DNA of 64,000 nucleotides from Glycine soja (lineage: Eukaryota; Streptophyta; Magnoliopsida; Fabales; Fabaceae). A program made the position numbers and the translations under genes. Each line of letters begins with the position of its first letter. Positions within the stretch are counted from its first letter, which is position 1. This document shows positions 26,406 through 38,295 of this stretch, one piece after another. Below the pieces are notes generated by a model. It searched no databases. It was not told the origin of the DNA and saw only the letters and a list, made by a program, of their open reading frames with translations. The stretch spans positions 11,816,485 to 11,880,484 of the forward strand of contig NC_041002.1 in NCBI RefSeq assembly GCF_004193775.1, given 5' to 3'.

Positions 26406-28200
26406 GTCTTATATGCAAATATTAACAAGTGGTTGCCACTTTTTGCTGCTTTGAACAAGATAGGATTAATAAGGTATTTTAGGCAACTATAAGGGAAGCA
26501 TAAAAAGTTGAGAAAGTAGTATTTTAGAGAAGGGAATAGATATGGCAGCTCCTGATATGTTGTGAACTCCAACAAGGTGTTGAGTGAACATGAAACGATG
26601 AAGACCCTTATAAAATGTGATGGTTATATAGTGTTCTTGAGACATCTGTAATATCATAACTACTTCTACTGAATGCCACTGGCCTCATGCACACAGTGCT
26701 ATTCAGTTCTCATCCAATCAATTTGGAGAAAGCTTAACGTGAAGGATGAAAATTCAAACGTGAGATAGAAAAGTAGAAGCATAGTGAACACAAGTCATTT
26801 TATTGTATCAGTAATGGATTCCAAAAAGCTGTCATCAAAATTGTTTATAGCTTTTCATTTTAATCAGGATTGCACCAAGGTAACATAATTTAAGATCTCA
26901 TTAGTTTTTTCATGATTTTGACCTGGTACTTTGTCTATGCTATGCAGAACATGATAATAAGTACGCAAATCAACTAGAAAACAGAACACAAAGGTGTGTG
27001 ATCAAGTTCACACTGAGTCTTGAGTAATTATTTGCCTTGATCTGGTTAATAGAAGTGTTTACGTGTTGAAATGGTTGGAATTTAGGTACAAGGTGTTTAT
27101 TTGCTTAAAAAAACACAATTGCTCCAGCAGAATAGTCCCTTCAATCCATATAGTGACTAATGAGTCATCATAATTATAATAATAATGACTATAAAATATC
27201 AATTCTTGCTCCTTTTAAACAGGCCTTCATTGCGTCATGTATCAAAAGGAATTATTGGTTGTAAGAGTTTTCAATTTTCAAAATTGCTTCCGAAATTGGG
27301 TAGGGACCGCAAGAAAAGCTCCCCTGAAATTGACTTGGCCATCGATTTGTATGTGCTAAAAAAGATTTTAAATTTCCAATCACACTATATGATGCGGCTG
27401 CAACATTTTGATTATGATGATCACTACAAACACATCAAACAGTGGTTACAAACATGGCTTTAAGAAACAGTTCACCGCAATTACGACCGTAATATAAAGT
27501 TTTTGACGATTTTATGGCCACAATTGCAATCATATCGGTCGCAGTTGTCCACAATTTTCTACAAGTTAACCGCAACTGTGAATTCAATTTAACACACCTT
27601 GATTATAGATTATATAGATCATAGTAGACTCACATCTAACTAACTACTGTACGGGTACTTGTATGCAACTTTTCCCTGGCATATGTAAAGAGTCTGTTTC
27701 TGAACTCAAATTCATGATCAACCGGTTATCAAGGCACAACTTTACCATTGTGTTAGAACTCATCTGTAGTTGACTCTCATCAATAGCCGATAATCGCATC
27801 TGCATTTTAAAACCTTGCTATTCTACTTGTCTTAGTCATTATAGATAGAATTTAAGCTCCATCCTCTCTTTTTTATCAAAGGTTGTATCTCTTGACAAAA
27901 GTTTCAAGTCATAAATTTCCATTACACCATATACGTAATGACAAATGTGAACATATATAGAGCCATAGATAACATATACACTGCATAAAAGTATATACAC
28001 TACATATAACCCAACAACTTTATGACATGGACTCTATACAGCCACTTATATAATAAAAAGTGGTCTTCCCCTGGATGTATATCTCATACCACATGCATAC
28101 ATTAGCAGAAGCACTTCCCAATTATTGTTGAATTTCTGCTCATGTAAGCCCCAGTACCATGACTCTTTGCCCAAACTGGCCCCACTTTTCTTGCCATAAT
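26406..28200. other. Intergenic and upstream region of the bZIP gene
   Basis: No supported gene. The frame at 27185-27463 has no recognisable motif and no conserved composition. A stretch at 27475-27600 resembles a dispersed repeat that also appears loosely at 56440-56530 (both contain CCGCAATT/CCACAGTTG-like words). Confidence 0.4.
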
Positions 28201-28203
28201 CTT

Positions 28204-28210
28204 CTATAAA
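28204..28210 (+). promoter_or_regulatory. Candidate TATA box of the bZIP gene
   Basis: TATAAAT within CTTCTATAAATTCACC lies about 120 bp upstream of the start codon at 28327. It would place the transcript start near 28235 and give a ~90-base 5' UTR. No upstream reading frame was noted in that short leader. Confidence 0.5.
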
Positions 28211-28326
28211 TTCACCCCAATTCTCACACAACCTTCCCCAGTTCCAATATCATCTCAGATTCTCAACATACCTTACAATCAGACCCTTAAACCATCATCT
28301 TGAAAAATAGTTCTAAATTTCCCACC

Positions 28327-28923
28327 ATGGTTCCTAGTGAGATCAGAGGAGTCCACTATCTAGCACCTGAAAATCCATTCCTAGTTCCACCAAACTTTAG
28401 CCTTCTGCAAAGTGACATCCCTAATCTCCATCTTAACACCCTCCTAAGCAACTTTCCAAACTGCCACTTCCCTCCTTCAGGCCATGAATTTGTTGTTCCT
28501 CCCTCTTCATGCCTCAGCAGCAACTCAACCTCTGATGAAGCTGATGAAATCCAGTTCAACATCATCGACGAAAGGAAGCACCGGAGAATGATATCGAACC
28601 GAGAATCCGCTCGCAGGTCAAGGATGAGGAAGCAGAAGCACCTGGATGAGCTGTGGTCACAGGTTGTTAGGCTCAGAACTGAGAACCACAACCTTATTGA
28701 CAAACTCAACCATGTGTCTGAATCCCATGACAGAGTCCTCCAAGAGAATGCACGCCTCAAGGAAGAAGCTTCCGCTCTTCGCCAAATGCTAGCAGACATG
28801 CAAATTGGAACCGCTTTTGCTTGCACCATGGAAGATTTGGAGGACCTTCCATGCAACACTTCTCAACTCAAACCTGATCCCTTAAACCAATCAATCACTC
28901 CTGCAGACATGATTCATGAATGA
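28327..28923 (+). CDS. bZIP transcription factor, group S, bZIP43-like
   Basis: Intronless, 198 residues, a nuclear DNA-binding protein of the plant group S bZIP family (closest by recollection to Arabidopsis bZIP42/43). The basic region is at residues 82-103, with the invariant N-x7-R as N91 and R99 (NRESARRSR) and the nuclear-localisation-like RRSRMRKQK. The zipper heptad positions are L109, L116, L123, V130, V137, L144 and L151. The STSDEAD segment before the basic region is typical of the family. The frame is open nine codons upstream without an ATG. The ATG at 28327 has a strong context (CCCACCATGG) and is the preferred start. Group S factors usually dimerise and bind ACGT-core elements. 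Which genes this one controls cannot be read from sequence. Confidence 0.93.
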   Translation: MVPSEIRGVHYLAPENPFLVPPNFSLLQSDIPNLHLNTLLSNFPNCHFPPSGHEFVVPPSSCLSSNSTSDEADEIQFNIIDERKHRRMISNRESARRSRMRKQKHLDELWSQVVRLRTENHNLIDKLNHVSESHDRVLQENARLKEEASALRQMLADMQIGTAFACTMEDLEDLPCNTSQLKPDPLNQSITPADMIHE

Positions 28924-29065
28924 GGCTATTCTATTCTCCACTATATATACACAAACATATTAATTACTCTTATCTTATATATGTCCCTTCTTCTTACTTT
29001 AGATTTCTATGATCTTTTGTGCCTTCATTGGAGATGTATGAGTTTAGAACCATATCATATATATA

Positions 29066-29140
<75 letters not shown>

Positions 29141-31517
29141 CAATTATCAAATAATTAACAGCTTTACATGCTCCTTACATGGAATCATTATAATATATAA
29201 AATAAAAATCAAGTTTACGTACATAGTACAGAAGAATTAAACAGTTATTGTCTTCCACATCGCCGCGTCCTTATCCTTGTTGGTGATGAAGCAGTGTACC
29301 TAGCCAGAATATGATATTCTCATTTCTCTGTACCCATCTTATAAAATTAACCAAATAAAATGGTGCCTATATCATTTTCACACCAAACAAAAAACCCCAT
29401 AACGAAAAATGGAACAGTTATTATAGATAAGATAAACCAACCAAAGGCCAAAAGATTAGAAAGAAAAAATATATAAAAAAAAAACTATTAGGAATCAAAA
29501 CATTTCATCTTTGCTTTTAAGAAGTAGCTGCTAGTTCTAGCTATATAGCGTTTGTCTGACCAAGAGTGGGTAAGAAGAGGTGAGGAGTGAACTATGCACG
29601 TGCAAAAGTAAAACAAGGTATCATAAATCTGAAAGAACACCGAAAGGGGTGTGTCCATTGTTTGCACAGAGAATAACACGGTCCAATACGACAAATGGTG
29701 GTGGAGGTGCTGGTGGAAGTGGATCATCACACACATTACTACCACAAGAAGCAAAACATATAATCAAAAGGGTGTCCACTAAAAACACAAAAAAAAAAAA
29801 AACTATTCTGAGGTTTTTGGCTGAGGCCTTCTTTAATTTCTTGTTGTGTCACTAGTAATGTGGATTAGACCAAGTGGAGCCTATGCTTCAGGTGTTGCTT
29901 CAAATAGTACTTTTAACAAAGCGACAAGGGAGTGCATGCATCATCATCATCAAGGCCATCTTCACAAAATTGTCAAATTGTGTCTTTCCTTTTGCAGGAG
30001 TGTGTGATCTAATCTAAACATCACTAGCACATGAAGACAGGTTATGCATAAGGTTGGGGATTTGCTTTGCTTATCTTAGAATTTTGGCAAAATTAAACCA
30101 GATATGGGATAAACTTGGATTGAGTGCATGTTTGAATTGAAGTTAGTGTATGCATGTTCTAATGTAAATTCAATCGATAAAAAAAAAATGAAAATAAAAG
30201 AAAGAATCATGATCTTTTGACAAAATTATTGTTTCAAAAGTACATTTTCACCTGAAATTCAAATATGCACTGAGAGAGAGATTGAGAGGCGTGTGGCACC
30301 ATCATGATTGTATTGTTGACATGAGAATCTTGATAGCATTATATGCAAATCGTGCAGCTTTTGACAATCGTCAAATCAGGGTCACGTTGCTGTTAAAATG
30401 CTTGCCAATGTTTTTGTAAGGAAAGTCAAAGCCCAAAAACCTTCAAGAAAGTTGTCATACCGATTGCTACACCATATTTCTATGAACTGAAAGTTTTTTA
30501 TGGTTGTATTGTATGTAGAGGCGTGTTTAATTTGACATGTAAAGAGTTTATTTCATCCGTATACATGTTGTTTTCATTAATTTTAACCTTAACTATGTAT
30601 TTTAATAATTATTATTAAATTTCTCTCACGCTCGCATATCTACATGTAATCTATGTAATTCATTTTGAGTTTTTTACCTTATATTAATTGGTCCCTAGGA
30701 TGTTATATCATAATTAAACAACTTATATATTTTTTTTTCTAATGTTATAATTTTAAACAACTCTCAAATTACCTCCTTAAATAGTAAGAAAATCTTTTTT
30801 TTTTTTTACTTATAAGTAATCATTACATATATAAATAACTGAAATTTAATTTTAAACAACCCAATATAACACAACTCATTAAAATATTTAAAAGTAAACA
30901 GCTCGTTAAGTAATGAGTTTTACAATACTCTTATATGTTTAGAAGATATATTAATTGTGCAACTTCTAAGCATTAAAGCTGGAGTTAGTTTGAAATCAAT
31001 CCAAGCGAATATATAATCCTCTGAGTGGGCCTAGTGTTAGGAATTTAGGGTTTTTTTTATATCAAAATCTTAAGTTCAATATTTATTGCTTCCATTGTTT
31101 TTTTTTTAAAAAAAATTAATTGTTGTCACTCATTTTTTATGTTTTTGCATATTCTACCACCCAATTGCTTTGTTACTCAACTCACAAAATTTTTCACATT
31201 TTACTCTAACATTAAAATTAGAGGGACAAGAAAATACACTTTTTTTAGAGAAAACAAATCAAACATTAGTAATTTTAGAAGGATCTAAAACATAATTTAT
31301 CAATATAAATTATAAAAATATACATATATAAAAGAATATATAATTTTATATGAACATAACTAAATTTTATAAACGATAAAAAGCACAAATAAGCATAATT
31401 TATAGCATAAAAAAAGATTAATTTCTTCAACTTCACTAAAATAAAAAACATATTTCATAAGAAAAATATAATACATAAAAGTTTGATAACTAATTTTATA
31501 ATACTTAAGTATGATGG

Positions 31518-31553
<36 letters not shown>

Positions 31554-33138
31554 TGGTTAATGTACACACATCCTTTTTATACTAGAAAAATACTAGCAAC
31601 AAACTCTCACTTCCTAGCACACACACTTCTATTAGTTGAAACTTATTAAAAACTACAAAATCAAGAAAAAGTCATTAAATGAGAAATGACACCCATAAAA
31701 AATTATAATTTTAAATAAATTTCAACTAATAATAAAAATCATATTGCTACTGTTTATAATGAGTACATTAGCCACAAATATCATAAATTATGGACAAAAA
31801 CAAACAAATTATTTTGTAATAGTAAGTTTAATTTAAAGATATTATAGTAATCTACTATTTAATTTAAATAAATCATTTGTTTCTCCTCTCTCTCTCTCTT
31901 CTCACCGGCACTAATTTTCTTAATCTCTCTTCTCTCATCTTTCACTATAGTATAAATGTATTAAAAAAATAAATTTATATTTTAATTTATAGACTTTTTA
32001 TAATTTCATCTGCATATTAAATATTTCTCGAAAAATAATCTTAAACCAAATAATTTTAGTAACTTGTATTTATTAAAAATTTATCAAATATAATTTTTTA
32101 AACGAAAAACAATAATTTATATTTAATATAAAATGTTATTATATTAGGATGATTTAATATTTCAAAAATATCCCACATTTTATTCTCACTCTCAGTATGA
32201 CTATTAGTCTATTACCAAGTCTTTGAGTACAGGACTGATACTTATCCAAATACTCAAATTATGTATCCAATTTGTTTCTTAATTAAGAAGTTTATTTTTA
32301 TGTGTCTAGAGTATTCAGTGCATATTGAATACAGGAGCGTACGTATTCGATAGTTGATGACATCACTTAATTAGGAATATCTTTGCGTTAGGGTTTTACA
32401 ATTCGCACTATTCTGAATTTTATAAGTGTAGGACTGATGCTGGGCTATATTGCATAGTCATGGACAACTATATTTGTTATTAATTTTCAAATTACTTGGT
32501 AGTGTCAATGAAACTGTGAGTATTTAATTTTTCATATGTTTAAATATTTTTTTGTTTTAGAATATATTATTTTTATTTCAATCCTTATAATTTTTTTAAA
32601 TAGTTGTTGTATTATTTTTCTATTTTAGTCCTTGTTATTTTATTATAATCCTAGTAAAATCCTTTTTTTTTTTTTCATTTTGTCCCTATAATATTTGTTG
32701 ATTTTGAGTTAGTTCATTTGAAAAAAAAAACTGATAGGAACTGAACGTAAATTATTTATATATTATAACGACAAAATGAAAAAATAAGTATTTTATAAAA
32801 ACTAAATAAAATATCAAAGATTAAAATAGAAAAAAATACAGTTAAAAAATATATTATGAAGATTAAATAGAAAAGATGATATTAAATACACTAAATATAT
32901 ATTTAGGCCTTTTTCAATATTATGAAATTGTCTTGGTCTCTTTGGGATGTGATGGCCTCTTAGATGTATTGCATATCATTGCCTTTATTTTTAAAAAACA
33001 AGATTCCATGTAAGTTCTCCAAAATTCTTCAAACTATCAACAAAATATAAGACACAAATAAAAGGATTCAATTCTATAACTGTCGATCATATTGAAGATT
33101 ATGTGAGTGTTTGGCTTGACATTGGAGAATTGATTTGG
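28924..33138. other. Intergenic, no supported gene
   Basis: The bZIP 3' flank, then AT-rich DNA. It includes an (AT)n(GT)n microsatellite at 29071-29140, an AT tract at 31519-31549 and a loose foldback region at about 32537-32910. The overlapping frames at 29488-29855 were examined; neither shows a family motif or a credible start. Confidence 0.5.
29071..29140. repeat. (AT)n(GT)n compound microsatellite
   Basis: AT dinucleotides to 29118 followed by GT dinucleotides to 29140, about 150 bp after the bZIP stop codon and possibly inside its 3' UTR or just past it. Confidence 0.9.
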
Positions 33139-33143
33139 AGTCC
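33139..33143. repeat. Target-site duplication (left), AGTCC
   Basis: AGTCC immediately precedes the left LTR and recurs at 38291-38295 right after the other LTR. A perfect 5-bp duplication is expected for gypsy integration and confirms the element borders. Confidence 0.9.
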
Positions 33144-33510
33144 TGTTATACTTGGCATTCGAGGGCCAAGGGACCTCCAGAACATGAGAAGAAGGAGGGA
33201 ATAACGAAGGGTATTTTATTCATGATTCACGTGCTGAATTACAATGTATTTATAGATGAGGAGAGGATTCTCGAAGCTTCCTAACAACTGAACAACCCAC
33301 CCTTCTAACAGAAATAACAAACAGATTCTCTTTCTCTCTCCCCTGAAGCTAATCTTCGAACCCCACACCTATCACGTGCTCCATTATGCATGGCCACGAT
33401 CATACTCCTTCAAGTACGCTGGAGTGGACCTCACCCGTAACGGCCTGGTCCGTGATGCTTCCTGCACCTCCCTTGCAGATGGTACCCCCTCAGTACCTCC
33501 TCGCGTAACA
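33144..33510 (-). mobile_element. 3' LTR of the Reina-like gypsy element
   Basis: 367 bp. Plus-strand ends are TGTTATACTT and CGCGTAACA. It is a direct repeat of 37923-38290. I count about 12 substitutions and one indel between the LTRs, roughly 3.3 percent. At a rate of 1.3e-8 per site per year that is about 1.3 million years since insertion, and older with slower rates. Confidence 0.92.
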
Positions 33511-36500
33511 TTCCCTTGCCCTTCGAGGAACACCTTGTCCTCAAGGTGGTGAATAGTCTTCAAGATAGACCAGTCTTCCCATGATGTCTCCTCGGGTGGC
33601 AATCCTCGCCATTGGACTAGCACCATGTGCTTAGGTCCTGTTTCTGATGGTACAATTTTGGATGCCACAATGGCTAGTGGCGTGACAACTGGGTGGTTGT
33701 CGGTGGTTAATGGCGGAAGGTCAATGGCAGCCGCGGTGATCGGCGCAACAGCTAGCTTGAGAAGGGAAACATGGAAGACGGGATGAATGCGTGAATATTC
33801 CGGAAGTTGTAACTTGTAAGCGACCTTCCCCATGCGTTCAACCACTCGAAATGGCCCATAATAGCGTTTTTCCAATTTTGAATACGCTGTACCCGTTACT
33901 GAAGTTTGCCTTCGTGGCCTGAGTTTAACCATAACCCAGTCTCCCACCATGAATTCTTGCTCACGACGGTGGCGATCAACACTTGTTTTCATACGATCTT
34001 GGGCCTTGAGCAGCTTACGACGTAAAAGCTCAAAGACAGCCTTGCGTTGGCTCAACATTGAAGGTCAATGGCATTGAAGGTGCCTAAAAGATATTGAGAA
34101 TAAGTAGGAGGTTTTCGGCCGAAGGTAACTTCGAAGGGCGACATCCCCGTGGCGGAGTGGCACGATGTATTGTAAGACCACTCAGCCTAAGGTAGGTATC
34201 TTCCCCATGTCGATGGCTTGTCGTGTACGAAGGCCCGTAAATATTGTTCCACGATTCGGTTTGCGACCTCTGTCTGCCCATCAGACTGTGGAAGGTACGC
34301 AGAGCTTAGCCGGAGTTTGGTACCACTTAAGGTGAAGAGCTCTCGCCAGAACTTACTCACAAATAAAGGGTCTCTATCCAAAATTATGCTCTTGGGCATA
34401 CCATGGAGACGACCCACCATGTTAATGAACAGAAGCGCCACGGTGTGAGCGGTGTGCTGAGTGGGTAGCATACCTAAATGAAACCCTTTGGAAAAACGAT
34501 CAACCACCACGAAGATACAAGTGTTGTCGCGGTACACTGGAAGACCGGTGATGAAATCCATGAAGAGGTCTTCCCAAGGCTGCGTCGGAACCGAGATGAG
34601 GCAGAGAAACCCTGTAGTTTTGCGGTTATCGTATTTAGTGAAATGACATGTGACGTAGCTGGCGACAAACTTCCGCGTATCCTCCTTGATCGAGGGCCAC
34701 GTGAAGTTATCCTGGAGGCGTTGTAGCGTCTTTTGAACCCCCATGTGCCCCCCCCCCCTCGTTGGTGACTGGTGGAATTCTTCGAGCAAGAGTTTGATGA
34801 AGGAGGAGGTAGAGGGTAACCAGATACGTCCTTGGTGCAATATGAGCCCTTCCTTTAGGGCGTAGTCTTCATGTGCCTTAGGATCCTTCTGAATACTATC
34901 ACGTAGGGCCAGGAAGGCCGGAAGGGAAGCCAATTCTTTACGAAGGTCTTCGAGGAAGACGAATCGTGGTACGAACAAGAGGTAGAGGGTAGCAGTTTGG
35001 TATTCCATGGCCCGCGATAACGCATCTGCGACAATGTTGGCTTTGCCGGCGCGGTACTAGATCGTATAATCATACCCTAATAGGCGAGCAAGGTATCGGT
35101 GCTGCTCCGACATTTGAATCATCTGATTCATGAGCTCTCGTAAACTGCGATGGTCTGTTAGTATAATAAAGTGATGCCCTAACAAATAGTGGCGCCACTT
35201 CCGCACCGCCGCTGCGATCGCTGCTAATTCGCGTACATACGTGGATGAGTTTAAGAGTTGAGGGTAGAATTGCTTACTAAAGTAAGCAAGAGGGTGGCCT
35301 TTCTGCATGAGCATTGCTCCCATTCCGGCGCCGGACGCGTCTGTTTCAACCACAAATGGAGCACTAAAATCCGGCAGCGCGAGCACTGGGGCCGCAGTGA
35401 GGGCATTCTTGAGGTTCTGGAAGGCGTCGGTGGCTTCTTGGTTCCAATTAAATTGCCCCTGACACAGAAGCCTGGTGAGTGGAGCTGCTAGCGTGGCATA
35501 ACCTTGGATGAATCTCCGATAAAACCCAACTAAACCGAGAAACCCGCATAGAGCTCGTGGAGATCGAGGGGTTGGCCATTGTTGTATGGCCTGCACCTTC
35601 TCTGGTATTGGCGTGACTCCATGACCAGCCACCACATGCCCAAGATACTCCAGCTGTTGCTACACGAATGTGCATTTCGAACGTTTAAGGGAGAACTGCC
35701 CCGCCATTAACACCTGAAAAGCTGTTTCTAGATGGAGAAGATGATCGTGAATGGTTTTACTATATATCAAAATGTCATCAAAAAAGACGATAATGTATTT
35801 TCTTAAGTAAGGCTGAAACAATTGGTTCATTGTGGCTTGAAATGAGGAAGGCGCGTTGCATAATCCAAAGGGCATTACGCGAAATTCGTAGTGCCCTTGA
35901 TATGTTCGAAATGCTGTCTTGCTGATATCGTTAGGGTTCATCAATATTTGATGATAACCCTGCATTAAATAGAGTTTAGAAAACCACCACGCCCCTCCTA
36001 ACTCGTCAAGAAGCTCATCCACCGTCGGAATCGGAAAACGATCACGTACGGTGATGGCATTAAGGGCTCTATAATCCACACAAAAGCGCCATGAGTCATC
36101 TTTCTTCCTCACCAACAGGACGGGTGATGAAAAGGGACTAGAGCTAGGTTGTATAAATCCTCTTGCAAGCATGGCTGCCACCTGCTCTTCGATCTCCTTC
36201 TTTTGAAAGTATGGGTATCTATACAGCCGAACGTTTACTGGAATTGAGTTTGGTAGTAAGTTGATAGTATGGTCTGTGGCTCGCGATGGTGGTAAGGTCG
36301 TGAGGGGCTGGAAAAGGGAAGCATATTTGGTTATTAAAGTCTCAATCTCTGGTATAGGGTGAGTCATCTGAGGTGTAGTTTCAGTTGTTGCTTCAATGCG
36401 AATATGAAAAAAAGTGCTTGCAGGATTGGTGTGAGCAAACCTGCGTAATTGCGAGGGTGACACCTGCTCAAATTCCTTCTCGCGATCTCCCTGCAACTCG

Positions 36501-37900
36501 ATTAGTTTACCATTCATGATGAACTTCATTGTTAAGGCGTCGTAATCTGTTAGCACTGGTCCAAGAGTTTTTAACCATTGGACTCCTAGCACTACATCCG
36601 CTCCGCACAATGGTAATACGTGAAAATCAATGGTAAACAATTGCTATTGAATATGGACCTGGACCGCGGTACACAGCTGATGGCACCTGATCTCATCACC
36701 ATTTCCAACTGTGACACGCAGTGGTGTTGTCTCCGTTGGTGTTAGCCCCAATCTCATGACCACACGATTATGGAGGAAGTTATGTGTACTCCCTCCATCT
36801 ATCAGTATACTGATAGGTTGGTTGTTGACAAAGCCTCTCAGACGCAATGTTTCTTGTGCCAAGTGACCGGATAATGTGTGGAGACTCAACTGCGCCGGAG
36901 GTGATTCCGAACATGGTTCTGGTATCGGAGAGGCCTCTCACATGAGCTCGACATCCTCCACATTCTCCTCATCTTCCATGACTAGCAGGAACAAGGAAGA
37001 TGCACATTTGTGTCCTCGCGAGAACTTTTCATCACACTGAAAGCATAGCCCCTTCTCTCGGCGGCTTGCTAACTCTTCCGGGGTTAACCTCTTCAAAGGA
37101 ATGGTTGATGAACTGCGTGCCGGTGTGGACAGCAGTGGCGGAGGTGCGTTCGTAGATGAAGATCGTGGAGTAATTGATCCAGCCGTGGGAGTTAGGGCAC
37201 GATAGGTTGAGGAACGACGAGCATCAGGTAGCTTTTCTTCCTGTAACCGCACATATGATACTGCTTGAGTTAAAGAGAGAGGTTGCAATACCTGCACTTC
37301 CCTTCGAATCGATGGGTTCAATCCCGAAATAAAGCAACTTAATACGAATGGCGTCGGTAATTCGATAATCTTGTTTGCTTGTGATTCGAACTCCGAGAGG
37401 TATGCTGATACCGATGAGCGTTGTTGAAGCTTGCAGAGTAACCCCGTAGGATCCTCATACGTCGTCGTGGAGAAACGTGAATGAATGGTGTGAAGAAAAG
37501 CAGACCATGAAGACAATTGCGCGTTGCGATGCATCCGCTGGAACCAAGCCAGTGCAGGTCCTTCCATGTAGAAGGAAGCTATTGTTAACCTTTCTTGCTC
37601 CGGCGTTGCATAATACTCGAAGAATTGCGTTATTTTGAAGATCCATCTTGTTGGATCAGAGCCATCAAAGCATGGAACATCCAGCTTCATGCGGTACTGT
37701 GGATTGTGTGATGGCGTGTGACCTGTCGACGACGACGGTGGCGTGAGTGGTTGTGGCTGTTGCTGATGAGCTTCGAGCTGTGACATGCGATGAAGGAGAT
37801 CATCGATCTTTGAGTTCATGGCAAATTGAGACGTTGTAAGCTTAGCAATGGCGTCTTCGAGACGATCAACGGAAGTCTTCGAGCGTGTGGATTCCGCCAT
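33384..37900 (-). pseudogene. Reina-like gypsy gag-pol with chromodomain (decayed)
   Basis: The minus-strand polyprotein starts at the ATG at 37900, 22 bases inside the 5' LTR. Order: gag (37900-36938, with zinc-binding CFQCDEKFSRGHKC), protease (DGGSTHNF near 36790), reverse transcriptase (CVDYRALN, VMPFGLCNAPSSF, FFDDILIYS; 36640-35660), RNase H (35635-35057), integrase (34980-34190, with the CHFTKYD finger remnant, MDFITGLP, LDRDPLF and SDGQTE) and a chromodomain (about 33660-33530, VQWRGLPPEETSWED). In-frame stops occur at 36938-36940, 36644-36646, 35660-35662, 35057-35059 and 34187-34189, and there is a frame change just before 34058. The downstream end reads into the 3' LTR. Short LTRs and the chromodomain fit the Reina clade. 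This copy is inactive. Confidence 0.9.
33511..33530 (-). promoter_or_regulatory. Polypurine tract of the Reina-like element
   Basis: On the minus strand a purine-rich GAAGGGCAAGGGAA directly precedes the 3' LTR start (TGTTACGCG). It lies within the 3' end of the pol frame. Confidence 0.65.
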
Positions 37901-37922
37901 TGATGCTCAATGAAAGCACCAC

Positions 37923-38290
37923 TGTTATACTTGGCATTCGAGGGCCAAGGGACCTCCAAAACATGAGAAGAAGGAGGGAATAACGAAGGGTATTTTATTC
38001 ATGATTCATGTGCTGAATTACAATGTATTTATAGATGAGGAGAGGATTCTCGAAGCTTCCTAACAATTGAACAACCCACCCTTCTAACAGAAATAACAAA
38101 CATATTCTCTCTCTCTCTCCCCTGAAGCTAATCTTTGAACCCCACACCTATCACGTGCTCCGTTCTGCATGGCCACGGTCATACTCCTTCAAGTATGCTG
38201 GAGTGGACCTCACCCGTAACGGCTTGGTCCGTGATGCTTCCTTGCACCTCCCTTGCTGATGGTACCCCCTCAGTACCTCCTCGCGTAACA
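37923..38290 (-). mobile_element. 5' LTR of the Reina-like gypsy element
   Basis: 368 bp direct repeat of 33144-33510 with TG...CA ends. On the minus strand it is followed by GTGGTGCTTTCATTGAGC, which occupies the primer-binding-site position. I could not match that to a specific tRNA with confidence. Together with the 3' LTR it delimits a 5,147-bp complete element. Confidence 0.92.
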
Positions 38291-38295
38291 AGTCC
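38291..38295. repeat. Target-site duplication (right), AGTCC
   Basis: Perfect match to 33139-33143 on the other side of the element. Confidence 0.9.

Noticed and set aside
27185..27463. 92-codon plus-strand frame
   Set aside because: No motif, and the adjoining sequence resembles a dispersed repeat.
28356..28859. 167-codon minus-strand frame
   Set aside because: It lies wholly antisense to the bZIP coding sequence and is a shadow of its codon pattern.
29488..29855. Overlapping frames on both strands after the bZIP gene, one minus-strand frame giving a Pro-rich CDDPLPPAPPPPF segment
   Set aside because: The minus-strand Pro-rich frame has no ATG before an upstream stop and needs an unseen 5' exon. 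The plus-strand frame has no recognisable motif. Evidence was too thin to call a gene.
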